Below, piece by piece: positions 1-9,433 of a stretch of 64,000 bases of DNA (its first letter is position 1; every line of letters starts with the position of its first letter). Under the pieces are notes generated by a model, which ran no database searches, was not told the DNA's origin, and was given only the letters and a program-made list of their open reading frames with translations. Both the position numbers and the translations under genes were made by a program. The stretch lies in assembly GCA_947504115.1 (NCBI GenBank), contig CANNGH010000002.1:248001-312000 (forward strand). The letters are read 5' to 3'. Source of the DNA: an uncultured Sedimentitalea sp. Lineage in GTDB: Bacteria > Pseudomonadota > Alphaproteobacteria > Rhodobacterales > Rhodobacteraceae.

Positions 1-32
1 CGTTTCCTGCAAAACCGATCAATGACGGCCCC

Positions 33-722
33 ATGACAGCACAGTTCAAAGCTCTCGCCACCCATCTTCTCACCGCGACCGGCGCGGTCTTCGCCATGCT
101 TGCGATGCTTGCCGCGTCCGACGAAAAATGGGGGCTGATGTTCCTGTGGCTGGTCGTCGCCTTTGCCGTCGACGGCGCCGATGGCCCGCTGGCGCGGCGA
201 TACCACGTCAAACGCTATGCTCCGGCCTTTGATGGCGAATTGATGGACCTGATCATCGATTACCTGACCTACGTGTTCATTCCCGCCTTCGCGCTGTTCA
301 AATCCGGTCTGATGGACGGCTGGACCGGCTGGTTCGCGATCATCGTCATCACCTTTGCCAGCGCGATGTATTTTTCCGACACGCGGATGAAGACCAAGGA
401 CAATTCCTTCTCCGGCTTCCCCGGCTGCTGGAACATGTTCATCCTGGTGGTCTTCGCGCTGGAACCGAACTTCTGGATCATCCTGGCGCTGGTCACGGCG
501 CTGTCGGTGGCCATGTTCCTGCCGCTGAAATTCATTCATCCGGTGCGCACCGAACGCTGGCGCGCCCTGTCCCTGCCCATCGCCATCGCATGGACGTTTT
601 TCGCCGGCTGGGCCGCCTGGGTCGATTTCCACCCCGAAAGCTGGGCGCATTGGGGATTGGTGCTGACCAGCGTCTACCTGGCCTTCGCCGGAATTGCCCA
701 GCAACTCATCCCCGAAACCTGA
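33..722 (+). CDS. pcs: Phosphatidylcholine synthase (CDP-alcohol phosphatidyltransferase family)
   Basis: The enzyme condenses CDP-diacylglycerol with choline to make phosphatidylcholine directly in the inner membrane, a route typical of alphaproteobacteria. The 229-aa product has the usual Pcs length and about seven hydrophobic segments. The CDP-alcohol phosphotransferase signature is visible near residues 46-77 as VDGADGPLARR followed by FDGELMDLIID, giving the D-G-x2-A-R-x-G-x3-D-x3-D pattern. Choline specificity is inferred from overall similarity to Pcs rather than from a single residue. It ends 10 bp from the convergent GreA-type gene. The start ATG follows a weakly purine-rich stretch. 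Confidence 0.88.
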   Translation: MTAQFKALATHLLTATGAVFAMLAMLAASDEKWGLMFLWLVVAFAVDGADGPLARRYHVKRYAPAFDGELMDLIIDYLTYVFIPAFALFKSGLMDGWTGWFAIIVITFASAMYFSDTRMKTKDNSFSGFPGCWNMFILVVFALEPNFWIILALVTALSVAMFLPLKFIHPVRTERWRALSLPIAIAWTFFAGWAAWVDFHPESWAHWGLVLTSVYLAFAGIAQQLIPET

Positions 723-732
723 AGGTCGGCGC

Positions 733-1200
733 CTACATCACCTCGTCCAGCGTGTATTCGCGCCCGTTATGGGTAAAGGTGTCTCCGGCCTTCAAACCGT
801 CCATCGCACGATAGATCGGGCTTTGGGTCGAGATGCCCATATAGGTTCTGCCGTCGCACTCGAACCGCGCGGTCGACGTGACGATCACGAAATGCCGGTC
901 GTTGAATGACACGACCGCACCCGGTCCGACAATATCGGTGGGGGCGAAATCGGTGTTCTCGATGGCGTCGATCTTGGCCTGATGGGTATAGACCGGCGCG
1001 TCGAAGGCGGCGGCCAGATCGGCGCTTTCGCGGGCATCGGCCATCTCGTCCTTGTCATGGCTTTCGCGCCGGTCCATCACCGCATCCTTGAGATAGCTCT
1101 CGTAATGCGATTTGGCGGCGGCCAGGGCCTCTTCTTCCAACGACATCAGCCGGTCACGGACGGCCTGTTTGATTGCGGCGCGATCTTGCGAATTGGACAA
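733..1200 (-). CDS. GreA/GreB-family transcription elongation factor
   Basis: This 155-aa protein has the two-part build of the GreA/GreB superfamily. A charged helical N-terminal half (residues 1-90) is rich in Glu, Lys and Asp, and a C-terminal FKBP-like fold ends in STQSPIYRAMDGLKAGDTF, the conserved Gre C-terminal motif. Gre factors enter the RNA polymerase secondary channel and stimulate cleavage of backtracked RNA. The N-terminal half is not close to the classical GreA coiled coil, so it may be a paralogue or an Rnk-like regulator. The paralogue assignment is uncertain; family membership is firm. Confidence 0.8.
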   Translation of the reverse strand: MSNSQDRAAIKQAVRDRLMSLEEEALAAAKSHYESYLKDAVMDRRESHDKDEMADARESADLAAAFDAPVYTHQAKIDAIENTDFAPTDIVGPGAVVSFNDRHFVIVTSTARFECDGRTYMGISTQSPIYRAMDGLKAGDTFTHNGREYTLDEVM

Positions 1201-1283
1201 CTCTCATCTCCTTGCGGCCCGGTTTCGCATGGCAGCGTGATCTGCGACGCGCGCAAATGCAATCGGTTTCGTCACCGCGTCGG

Positions 1284-2120
1284 CTATAACCGCGTCAGCG
1301 CCATGCCCAGCACGATCATTCCTGCCGCCAGCGCCTTGGACGGGTCCATCCGGTCGCGCAAGACCAGCCAGCCGATCAGCACCGCGAACAGGATCGAACT
1401 TTCGCGCAAGGCCGCGACCAGCGCGATGGGCGCCTGCGTCATCGCCCAGACCGCGATCGCATAGGCCCCGTAGGACGCGGCCGCCGCCGCCCCGCCCCGC
1501 AGCCATTCCCCGAGCGAACGCGGCAACACCGCGCGTCCGCCCATCCACAGGCTGACCGGCAGGAAGAACACCGCGTTCAACACGAACAGCCACGCGACAT
1601 ACAACGTCGCATCTCCCGCAGCCCGCGCGCCCAACCCATCGACGAGGGAATACCCCGCCGTCATCAGAGCCGAGCCGAAGGCCAGCGGCACCAGTTTGCG
1701 GCTTTCGTTGTTGCGGAACGCGCCCCGCGCCATGACCGCGACGCCCAGGCCCAGCACGAAGATGCCCAGATATTCGAACGGCGCCATCCGGTCCAGCAGC
1801 GCGGCGGCGCTGATCAACGTTACGATCATCGGCGCGGCGCCGCGCGCGATCGGATAGACGCGGCTGAGATCGCCCTGCTCGTAGGCGTGGCCCAGGAACA
1901 GCATGTAGGAGGTGTGAAACAGCCCCGATCCGATCAGCCACAGCCAGACCTCGCCCTCGGGCCAGGGCTGGGTCATGGCGACGGCCGCGCCCATGCCCCC
2001 CTGTATCAGCACCAGCGTCAATGCGCCGCCGGTCTTGGACCGCCCCCCCTTGATCAGCGCATTCCACGCCGCATGAAGAAAGGCCGCAAACAGGACGGAA
2101 AGGAAGACAAAAACGGACAT
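1284..2120 (-). CDS. EamA/DMT-superfamily transporter
   Basis: The 278-aa product is almost entirely hydrophobic and shows about ten membrane segments arranged as two repeated five-helix EamA halves, as in drug/metabolite transporters of the RhaT/YdcZ/EamA type. The second half begins near residue 150 and ends with the family-typical pattern of the last helices (ESSILFAVLIGWLVLRDRM). The substrate cannot be read from the sequence. The gene is divergent from the PAS protein at 2285, and the 160 bp between them should hold both promoters. A larger ORF in another frame (1204-2229) is a shadow. Confidence 0.82.
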   Translation of the reverse strand: MSVFVFLSVLFAAFLHAAWNALIKGGRSKTGGALTLVLIQGGMGAAVAMTQPWPEGEVWLWLIGSGLFHTSYMLFLGHAYEQGDLSRVYPIARGAAPMIVTLISAAALLDRMAPFEYLGIFVLGLGVAVMARGAFRNNESRKLVPLAFGSALMTAGYSLVDGLGARAAGDATLYVAWLFVLNAVFFLPVSLWMGGRAVLPRSLGEWLRGGAAAAASYGAYAIAVWAMTQAPIALVAALRESSILFAVLIGWLVLRDRMDPSKALAAGMIVLGMALTRL

Positions 2121-2284
2121 CGCTGGCCTGTATCAGAATTTGCCCAGTTGGACCGGGGGGCGTCACGGCGTCAACACGAAAGCTGCCAACGCTTGATCGG
2201 ATGTCGGATCGGTGCAAAAGTAAGCGCATTCCGGCAACGCCTCACCGCTTTTCCCGGTGGGGCGATCGGGGTGGGAGGCGTGCA

Positions 2285-2749
2285 ATGAGCGAACAATCGC
2301 GAGATGCGGGTCTGGACATGGCGGATCTGGCAAACGCGCTGCTCATGAGGCTGCCGGATGCACTGATCGTGTCGGATGCCGATGGTCTGATCCGCTTCTG
2401 GAACGCTGCGGCCACGCGGATTTTCGGCTTCGAGGAAGCCGAGGCGCTGGGGCAATCGCTCGACATCATCGTTCCCGAGAACCTGCGCGCGCGGCACTGG
2501 GCGGGTTACGACGAGACGATGAAGACCGGACAGACTCGCTACGGCGCCGGGGATCTGCTGGCGGTTCCGGCGATCTGCAAGGATGGCCGGCGAATCTCGG
2601 TCCAGTTCTCGATTCTTCCGCTTACCGGCGCCGACGGCAACCTGACCGCGATCGCAGCGATCCTGCGCGACGTCACCGCCGATTTCGAGGAGCGCAAGAA
2701 GCTCCGTTCGGAACTGGCGGCGCTACGGCGCGGTCACGACCGCACCTGA
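2285..2749 (+). CDS. Single PAS-domain sensor protein
   Basis: The 154-aa product is one PAS domain with short flanks. Residues about 12-125 contain the hallmark PDALIVSDADGLIRFWNAAA and the C-terminal core AIAAILRDVTADFEERKKL. No kinase, GGDEF or HTH output domain follows, so it probably acts as a stand-alone sensor or partner protein, possibly binding a small ligand or flavin (no LOV cysteine motif seen). The start at 2285 was chosen because GGGAGG lies six bases upstream; the longer ORF from 2201 has no ribosome binding site. The ORF ends next to a hairpin. Confidence 0.78.
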   Translation: MSEQSRDAGLDMADLANALLMRLPDALIVSDADGLIRFWNAAATRIFGFEEAEALGQSLDIIVPENLRARHWAGYDETMKTGQTRYGAGDLLAVPAICKDGRRISVQFSILPLTGADGNLTAIAAILRDVTADFEERKKLRSELAALRRGHDRT

Positions 2750-2750
2750 C

Positions 2751-2773
2751 CCGGCACCCCGTTACGGGGCCGG
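2751..2773. terminator. Hairpin between convergent PAS gene and ileS
   Basis: CCGGCACCCCG pairs with CGGGGCCGG around a TTA loop, with a two-base CA bulge. It sits in the 42-bp gap between two convergent genes and starts at the base after the PAS stop. No T-tract follows on either strand, so it could be a weak or Rho-assisted bidirectional terminator. Confidence 0.4.
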
Positions 2774-2791
2774 ATCAGCAGACGGTCCGCT

Positions 2792-5770
2792 TCACGCCAA
2801 CGCTTCGTTGCAGCGCCCGCACACGCCGGGATGTTCGTGCGTGCCGACATCGGGCAGGATCTTCCAGCAGCGCTGGCATTTCTGCCCATCCGCCTTTTCG
2901 AACACGACCCCGACGCCATCGACCTCGGCCATGCGGAACGCTTCGGCCGGGCTGGGATCGGCGGTCAGTGTCAGATCCGAGGTGATGCAGATATCGTCGA
3001 AATTGACGGATTTCAGCGCCGCCAGCGTATCGGTGTCGCGCACATGCACAACGGGCGCGGCTTCCAGACTGGCGCCGATCACTTTGTCCACCCGCTGCAC
3101 CTCGAGCGCCGAGGTCACCACGCGGCGCGCGCGCCGGATCGCGGCCCATTTTTCGGCCAATGCCTCGTCGCGCCACTCGGCGGGCGTATCGGGCATGTCG
3201 GTCAGGTGAACCGAACTGTCCTCGCCGGGGAAGCGCTCCAGCCAGACCTCTTCCATGGTGAACACCAGGACCGGAGCCAGCCAGGCGGTCAGGCGATGGA
3301 ACAGGATGTCCAGCACCGTGCGCGCGGCGCGGCGGCGGGCCGTGTCGCCATCGCAATAGAGCGCGTCCTTGCGGATGTCGAAATAGAACGCCGACAGGTC
3401 CAGCGTGGCAAAATTGAACACCTTCTGGAACACGCCCTGGAAATCATAGGCGTCGTAGCCCTCGCGCACGGACTGATCCAGTTCGGCCAGACGGTGCAGA
3501 ACCCAGCGCTCCAGTTCCGGCATCTCGGCGGGCGCGACCCGGTCGCTTTCGCTGAAATCGGCCAGCGAGCCCAGCATGAAGCGGATCGTGTTGCGCAACC
3601 GGCGATAGCTGTCGGCCACACCTTTCAGGATTTCGGGCCCGATGCGGTGGTCATGGGTGTAATCGGTCTGCGCCACCCAAAGCCGCAGGATGTCGGCGCC
3701 GTATTGCCTGACCACCTCTTCCGGGACGATGGTGTTGCCGAGCGATTTGGACATCTTGTTGCCCTTCTCGTCCAGCGTGAAGGCGTGGGTGACGACCCCG
3801 CGATAGGGCGCGCGCCCGATGGTGCCGCAGGCCTGCAACATCGAGGAATGGAACCACCCGCGATGCTGGTCGGTGCCTTCGAGGTAAAGATCGGCCAGCC
3901 CGTCCGCGCTGCCATCCGGGCGGTCGCGCAGCACGAAGGCATGGGTCGAACCGGAATCGAACCACACATCAAGAATGTCGAACACCTGATCAAAGTCGTC
4001 CGCGTTGACGATGCCGCCAAGGAAGCGCTCTTTCGCGCCGTCCTGATACCACGCGTCCGCGCCCTCGGTCTCGAACGCCTCAAGGATGCGGGCGTTGACT
4101 TGCGGGTTACGCAGCAGGAAATCCGGATCCGTCGGCAGCGCGCCCTTTTTCGTGAAACAGGTCAGCGGCACGCCCCATGCCCGCTGGCGGCTCAGCACCC
4201 AGTCGGGGCGCGATTCGATCATGGAATACAGCCGGTTGCGCCCGGTCTTGGGCGTCCACGTGACCAGTTCGTCGATGCTGGTCAGCGCGCGTTCGCGGAT
4301 CGTCTTGCCATAGGTGTCCTGCCCGTCGCCGACCTCGCGGTCGATGGCGGCGAACCATTGCGGCGTGTTACGATAGATCACCGGCGCCTTGGAGCGCCAG
4401 CTATGCGGGTAGGAATGCTTGATCTTGCCGCGCGCCAGCAGTCCGCCAACTTCGGCCAATTTGTCGATCACGGCCTTGTTGGCGTCACCTTCCTTGCCGT
4501 TCGGTTTCAGGATGCGTTTTCCACCGAAGAACGGCAGACCTTCACGGAAAGAGCCGTCATCCATGACGTTATAGGTGATGACGTCGGACAGCATACCGAG
4601 ATCGCGGAAAAGCTCGAATTCTTCCATGCCGTGCGACGGGGCGCAGTGAACAAACCCCGTGCCTTCTTCGTCGGTTACAAAATCGGCAGCGCGGAAATCG
4701 CGGGGGTCGTCCCATTCGCCGTTTGAGCCGCTCGCGCCTGCGAGGGGGTGCCTGAGCGTGAGGGCTGCCAATTCATCGGTGGTGACATCGCGCACGCGCT
4801 TCCACATGCCATCTTCGAGACGGGCGCGCTTGAACACGTCACCGGCCAGTTTGTCAGCCAGCAGGAAGCGCTCACCGGGCGCAGCCCAGCACTCGTCGGG
4901 CGTATCCGTCACCTCGTAAAGACCGTAGGCGTAGTCAGCCCCAAAAACGACCGCCTTGTTCGAGGGGATTGTCCACGGCGTGGTGGTCCAGATGACGACG
5001 TAAGCGTTCGCGAAGTCCGTTCTGCTCGCGTCAAATGACTTATGGTGTATTCTGCCAGTGCCATCGCGCTCTTCAGTCATCACAGAGTCAACGGGGAACT
5101 TCACCCAAATCGTAAAGCTTTCCTTGTCGTGATATTCCACCTCGGCCTCGGCCAGCGCGGTCTTCTCAACAGGCGACCACATCACCGGCTTGCTGCCTTG
5201 GTAAAGCACGCCGTTCATCAGGAATTTCTGGAACTCCTCGGCGATCACGCGCTCGGCGTGGAAGTCCATCGTCAGATACGGATCGGCCCAGTTGCCGGTC
5301 ACGCCGAGGCGCTTGAACTCTTCACGCTGGACGTCGATCCAATGGCTGGCAAAGTCGCGGCACTCCTGGCGGAACTCGATCACCGGCACCTGGTCCTTGT
5401 CGCGGCCCTTGGCGCGGTATTTCTCTTCGATCTTCCATTCGATCGGCAGACCGTGGCAATCCCAGCCGGGGATATAGCGCGCATCGCGCCCCATCATCTG
5501 CTGGCTGCGCACGATGAAATCCTTGAGGATCTTGTTCAGCGCGTGGCCGATATGCAGGTTGCCGTTGGCGTAGGGAGGGCCGTCGTGCAGGGTAAACGGC
5601 GCGCGCCCCCCGGCGCGCTCGCGCAGGCGGTCATAGATGCCGATACGCTCCCACCGGGCCAGCCAGTCGGGTTCGCGTTTGGGCAGGCCCGCGCGCATGG
5701 GAAAATCGGTTTTCGGCAGGTTCAGCGTGTCTTTGTAATCGACGGTTTCGGTGGTCGTGTCGGCGCACAT
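2792..5770 (-). CDS. ileS: Isoleucyl-tRNA synthetase
   Basis: This class I aminoacyl-tRNA synthetase charges tRNA-Ile in the cytoplasm. The 992-aa protein has full family length. It shows the HIGH motif (PYANGNLHIGHALNK, near residue 70), a CP1 editing region, the KMSKS loop (DEKGNKMSKSLGN) and a C-terminal zinc-binding segment with two CxxC pairs (CQRCW and CGRC), typical of bacterial IleS type 1. The start MCADTTTETVDYKDTLNLPKT is the usual IleS N-terminus. The gene stands alone, convergent to the PAS gene. The long plus-strand ORFs over it (for example 2831-4726) are shadows. Confidence 0.97.
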   Translation of the reverse strand: MCADTTTETVDYKDTLNLPKTDFPMRAGLPKREPDWLARWERIGIYDRLRERAGGRAPFTLHDGPPYANGNLHIGHALNKILKDFIVRSQQMMGRDARYIPGWDCHGLPIEWKIEEKYRAKGRDKDQVPVIEFRQECRDFASHWIDVQREEFKRLGVTGNWADPYLTMDFHAERVIAEEFQKFLMNGVLYQGSKPVMWSPVEKTALAEAEVEYHDKESFTIWVKFPVDSVMTEERDGTGRIHHKSFDASRTDFANAYVVIWTTTPWTIPSNKAVVFGADYAYGLYEVTDTPDECWAAPGERFLLADKLAGDVFKRARLEDGMWKRVRDVTTDELAALTLRHPLAGASGSNGEWDDPRDFRAADFVTDEEGTGFVHCAPSHGMEEFELFRDLGMLSDVITYNVMDDGSFREGLPFFGGKRILKPNGKEGDANKAVIDKLAEVGGLLARGKIKHSYPHSWRSKAPVIYRNTPQWFAAIDREVGDGQDTYGKTIRERALTSIDELVTWTPKTGRNRLYSMIESRPDWVLSRQRAWGVPLTCFTKKGALPTDPDFLLRNPQVNARILEAFETEGADAWYQDGAKERFLGGIVNADDFDQVFDILDVWFDSGSTHAFVLRDRPDGSADGLADLYLEGTDQHRGWFHSSMLQACGTIGRAPYRGVVTHAFTLDEKGNKMSKSLGNTIVPEEVVRQYGADILRLWVAQTDYTHDHRIGPEILKGVADSYRRLRNTIRFMLGSLADFSESDRVAPAEMPELERWVLHRLAELDQSVREGYDAYDFQGVFQKVFNFATLDLSAFYFDIRKDALYCDGDTARRRAARTVLDILFHRLTAWLAPVLVFTMEEVWLERFPGEDSSVHLTDMPDTPAEWRDEALAEKWAAIRRARRVVTSALEVQRVDKVIGASLEAAPVVHVRDTDTLAALKSVNFDDICITSDLTLTADPSPAEAFRMAEVDGVGVVFEKADGQKCQRCWKILPDVGTHEHPGVCGRCNEALA

Positions 5771-5946
5771 GGTCTCGCGTCCTCTGGATTGGCAATGTCG
5801 GCAAATGGCGGTCGGTGCGATGGCTCAAACACCTTGTCCCGGCGGCTCGCAGGTCAGAGCGCCGGGGACGTAATTCGGAGGATGCCAAGGCTTGCGTGGC
5901 GCATGGGCCGGGTTATAGGCGCAGGCAGGCACGGCGTAAAGACCGC

Positions 5947-6654
5947 CTATGCGTGGAACAGCGTGCCCACGAAATATGCGATTGCGGCGGCGACACCGCC
6001 GATCGCCAGCGTCTCCAGCCCCGAGCGCCACCACGGCGCGGGCGACCAGCGGCTTTTCAGCGCGCCGATGGCGAAGAAAACCCCCATCGTCATCCAGATC
6101 GACAGGGCGAACGCGTCGTTTGCCCCGAAGATGAAAGGCAAAAGCGGGATCATCCCCGCTACCAGAAACGCGCCGAACGTCGCCAGCGCGGCGCGCATCG
6201 GATGCGGATCGACTCCGCCGAGGCCGTATTCGCCCTCGAGCATCAGGTCGATCCACGCCTTGCGGTTGGCGGTGATCGCGTCGGTCGCATCCTCCAGCAC
6301 CTGCCCGTGCAGTCCCTTCTGACGCAGGATCTCGCGCGCCTCGCGACGCTCGCCCTCGGGGTGGGTTTCGATATGGCGGGTTTCGATAGCCCTGATGCGG
6401 TGGATGTTGTCGCGCTCGGCCTTGGTGGCGGAATAGTTGCCGGCGGCCATGGAGAATCCGTCGGCCAGAACATTCGCCAGCCCAAGTGCCACGATGACGA
6501 ACGGCGACAGCCCCGCCCCGGCGACGCCGGCGACGATGGCGAACGTGGTCACAGCGCCGTCGATGCCGCCATAGACCACGTCGCGCAGGATGCCCCGCCC
6601 CGGAGGCGACGCGATCCGCGCGGCGACTTCCTGCTGACTGTGGCCATGTTCCAT
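5947..6654 (-). CDS. VIT1/CCC1-family membrane protein (probable Fe/Mn transporter)
   Basis: VIT1/CCC1 proteins move Fe(II) or Mn(II) across membranes. The 235-aa protein starts with a short charged tail and then the family core RDVVYGGIDGAVTTFAIVAG and LADGFSMAAGNYSATKAE, the conserved first two helices. A charged, acidic cytoplasmic stretch with several His/Glu follows (HIETHPEGERREAREIL), and three hydrophobic C-terminal helices close it. Length fits. Metal specificity is not readable. It lies 18 bp downstream of the DUF2339 gene's reading direction origin region but is a separate unit; the 176 bp to ileS hold no gene. Confidence 0.82.
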   Translation of the reverse strand: MEHGHSQQEVAARIASPPGRGILRDVVYGGIDGAVTTFAIVAGVAGAGLSPFVIVALGLANVLADGFSMAAGNYSATKAERDNIHRIRAIETRHIETHPEGERREAREILRQKGLHGQVLEDATDAITANRKAWIDLMLEGEYGLGGVDPHPMRAALATFGAFLVAGMIPLLPFIFGANDAFALSIWMTMGVFFAIGALKSRWSPAPWWRSGLETLAIGGVAAAIAYFVGTLFHA

Positions 6655-6672
6655 GTCGTTGCCTTTCCTTGC

Positions 6673-9330
6673 TCAGCCGCCCGCCTGCGCGCGTCCCTGT
6701 GCCCAGCGGTTCAACCACGCCAGTGCGGCCAGCGACAGGCCCAGCGCGAGCAGCGAGAACACCCGCGTCAGTCCGCCAAGGCCCGAGATGTCGACAAAGA
6801 ACACCTTGGCCACCGCCAGACCGATCACCACCAGCCCCGCGCGCCGCATACCGGCGCTGCCACGGGCAAGCGATTGATAAAACAATCCCGCGCCCACGGC
6901 CAGCAGTGCCACGGTATAGCTGTAAAGCTCGGGCTGGCTGACGCGGCCCAGTGCCATGCCGCTGCCGCCTTGCCAGAAATGCCGGATCGCCAGCCCCAGC
7001 CACAGCGCGCCCAGTGCGACGGCCAGCGCGCCGATGATCCGGCGCAGCAGCGCGGGCAGCGTTCCCATCCGCCATGCCGCCCCGCCCAGAACCAGCGCCG
7101 GCAGCAGATAGGCGACCGCCAGCGTGTTGAGGACAGGCGGGCCAAGCACCGTTTCATATCGGTCGAACAGCGGGTTCGCCAGCGTCAGCGCGCCCAGCAG
7201 CGGGCCCAGCGCTGCAAGGGCGAAGATCGCGGCCAGCGCGCTGCGCGCGATGTTCATCCGCCCGCCCAGTTGCCGACGGTGCATCTGCGCCAGCGCCGCG
7301 GCAAGCCAGATCAGCGCATGCAGCGACAGCGCCCAGTGGGTGCTGGTCATGGCCATGCCGCCGAGGCGTTCGATCAGCCGCCCCAGCAGCAGCGATGCCA
7401 ACGTGCCGCCGACCGTCCAGGCCGCGCTTTCCAGCATCACCTGCGCCGCGCGCCGGCCCAGCGGCGCGACCAGCACCAGCGCGCCGACGAGCGCCGCGAG
7501 CGTGCCGCCATAGGCCGTGACCATTTCGCCCAAAGGCGCCCGCGCAGCCCAGTCCAGACCCGGATCGACCAGCAGGCGATAGCCCAGCGTCACCACCCCG
7601 GCAGCGATATAGGCGGTCATCACCGGCAACCCGAACCGCGCGTCCAGCGCCGCCGCCGCCAGCACCGTGACGGCAAAGGCCACGGTCAGCGCGGCGGAAC
7701 TCAGCAGGATCACGCAGGCGAAGGCCAGCGCCGAAAGCGCCGACAGCACCGCAAACGACATCCGCAGCCGGTCGGCACCGTCCACACGCGCGAAGCGTTC
7801 GGCGAGGGCCACCATCGCGCCCGCGATCGCGGCGGCGTGCAGCGCCCATGGGTAGGCTCCGATCACCGCTGTCGGTTGCCAGCGGATTTCAAGCATGATC
7901 GCCATGGCGGGCGCGATGATGGCGGCCCCCGCGGCCCAGCCGACACCCGGCAACCCACCCTCGCGCAGCGAGCGCCAGGCGGCGGCGAGCGACAGGGCCA
8001 GCCCCAGCGCGACCAGCCATGTCGCCTGCAGCGGCATCCGCGATTCCGGTTCGCGCGGGGCGGTGAAGTCGCTCCACGCGCCCATGACATCGGGTTGCAG
8101 CCAAAGCACCGCCAGCAGTGCCAGCACCGGCAGCGCCGCCAGATCGGCCAGCGCGGGTGCATCTGCGCACCAGAGCGTCAGCGCCAGGAACAGCAGCGCA
8201 AGGCAAATGACCGACAGCCAGAACTCCGCCGCGCCCGCCTGCGACACCGGCACGAGCGCGACGAGGCTTGCCAACAGCGCGCCGGTGGCAAGCAATGTGG
8301 GAAAGGCCGGCCGGCGAGCGGATTTACGGATCGATCCCGACAGCAACGCGCCGGAATGGGCCGGGCGCAGCGACAGCACCGGCAACGCGATGGCCAGCAG
8401 CGCCAGCGCGGTGGCGTAGACGCCGAACGGGCCGGCCACGGCTGCCCCGCCGATAACGATCAGCCAGCCCGCGCCATAGGCCAGCGCCAGGGTCAGCACA
8501 CTGATCCAGCCCCAGCGCCGGATCGCATCGACCGACAGACCGACAGCGGCGATCACGGCGAAATATCCCAGCAGCCAGCCGGGGTCGTCCGACGATCCCC
8601 CGACGACGAAGGGCGCGGCAAAGGCGCCGATCACCCCCACCGCCGCCAGAAGCGGGCCGTGGAACCAGCCCAGCACGATCGCCAGCAAGGCCACCGCGAT
8701 CAACCCGACCAGCGCCGTCTCGGCCCCGATCAGGCCGTAAAGCAGCCTCGCCGACAGGATCGCGCCGAACAATGTGACGATGCCCGCGCCGGAAAAGGTC
8801 GAGGGCAGATAGGCGGTGCTGGTCGTCTCATCATCGCCGAAACGGCGGCGGATCGCCTCGCCCGCGCCGATCAGAAGAGCGCCGAAGCCCAACGCGGCCA
8901 CGACCCGCGCCATCGGGGGCAAAAGGCCGCTTTCCATGCCGTATTGCACGAGGAATATCCCCGCCAATGCCAGTGACAGCGCCGATACCGCGTAAAACCA
9001 GTTGTCGCGCAGCCACTTGGCTAAGGCCGCGAACCGATCGGCCCGAAAGACGACCGCGCGCGGCGGATCGTCTTTCCGCCGTGGTGGCACCGATACGGCA
9101 TCGGGCGGCGCAACCGGGTCCGATGGTGGTGCCTTGCGCGCGGCGATCCTGCGCGCGGCGGGGATTTCGGGTTCGGGCACGGGGTCGGACACCGGGGTGT
9201 CCGGGGTCGCGATCTGGCGCTGCAATTGCGCGACGCGGGTCTTCAAGCGGCTGTGCGAGATCAGAAGGTAGATCAGCGCGACCGGCATCGCGATCAGGAT
9301 CAGTGCCGCCAGAACCAGCAATTGCTCCAT
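6673..9330 (-). CDS. DUF2339 family large polytopic membrane protein
   Basis: The 885-aa product begins with a membrane segment (MEQLLVLAALILIAMPVALI), then a short coiled coil (SRLKTRVAQLQRQIA), a Pro/Arg-rich linker of about 80 residues, and then about 25-28 hydrophobic helices to the end. This is the layout of DUF2339 proteins, whose function is not established. The start at 9330 is preferred over the track start (9513) because the extra residues are not membrane-like and the coiled coil/linker normally follows the first helix directly. The shadow ORF of 1053 aa on the plus strand (5815-8976) is an antisense artefact of high G+C. Confidence 0.8.
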   Translation of the reverse strand: MEQLLVLAALILIAMPVALIYLLISHSRLKTRVAQLQRQIATPDTPVSDPVPEPEIPAARRIAARKAPPSDPVAPPDAVSVPPRRKDDPPRAVVFRADRFAALAKWLRDNWFYAVSALSLALAGIFLVQYGMESGLLPPMARVVAALGFGALLIGAGEAIRRRFGDDETTSTAYLPSTFSGAGIVTLFGAILSARLLYGLIGAETALVGLIAVALLAIVLGWFHGPLLAAVGVIGAFAAPFVVGGSSDDPGWLLGYFAVIAAVGLSVDAIRRWGWISVLTLALAYGAGWLIVIGGAAVAGPFGVYATALALLAIALPVLSLRPAHSGALLSGSIRKSARRPAFPTLLATGALLASLVALVPVSQAGAAEFWLSVICLALLFLALTLWCADAPALADLAALPVLALLAVLWLQPDVMGAWSDFTAPREPESRMPLQATWLVALGLALSLAAAWRSLREGGLPGVGWAAGAAIIAPAMAIMLEIRWQPTAVIGAYPWALHAAAIAGAMVALAERFARVDGADRLRMSFAVLSALSALAFACVILLSSAALTVAFAVTVLAAAALDARFGLPVMTAYIAAGVVTLGYRLLVDPGLDWAARAPLGEMVTAYGGTLAALVGALVLVAPLGRRAAQVMLESAAWTVGGTLASLLLGRLIERLGGMAMTSTHWALSLHALIWLAAALAQMHRRQLGGRMNIARSALAAIFALAALGPLLGALTLANPLFDRYETVLGPPVLNTLAVAYLLPALVLGGAAWRMGTLPALLRRIIGALAVALGALWLGLAIRHFWQGGSGMALGRVSQPELYSYTVALLAVGAGLFYQSLARGSAGMRRAGLVVIGLAVAKVFFVDISGLGGLTRVFSLLALGLSLAALAWLNRWAQGRAQAGG

Positions 9331-9433
9331 GAGAAAGGCCCCTTGTCCCGCCTGTTGCGGCAAAAGCCATATCCGCTCTGACCCCATGCGCAAGGGCAGG
9401 AATACCGGCCCCTGCCGCATGGCGGCAAATGGA

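Noticed and set aside
2831-4726. 631-aa plus-strand ORF over ileS
   Set aside because: Antisense shadow of a well-supported housekeeping gene.
5815-8976. 1053-aa plus-strand ORF over the VIT and DUF2339 genes
   Set aside because: Arg/Gln/His-rich composition typical of antisense frames in high-G+C DNA; the minus-strand genes have clear family signatures.
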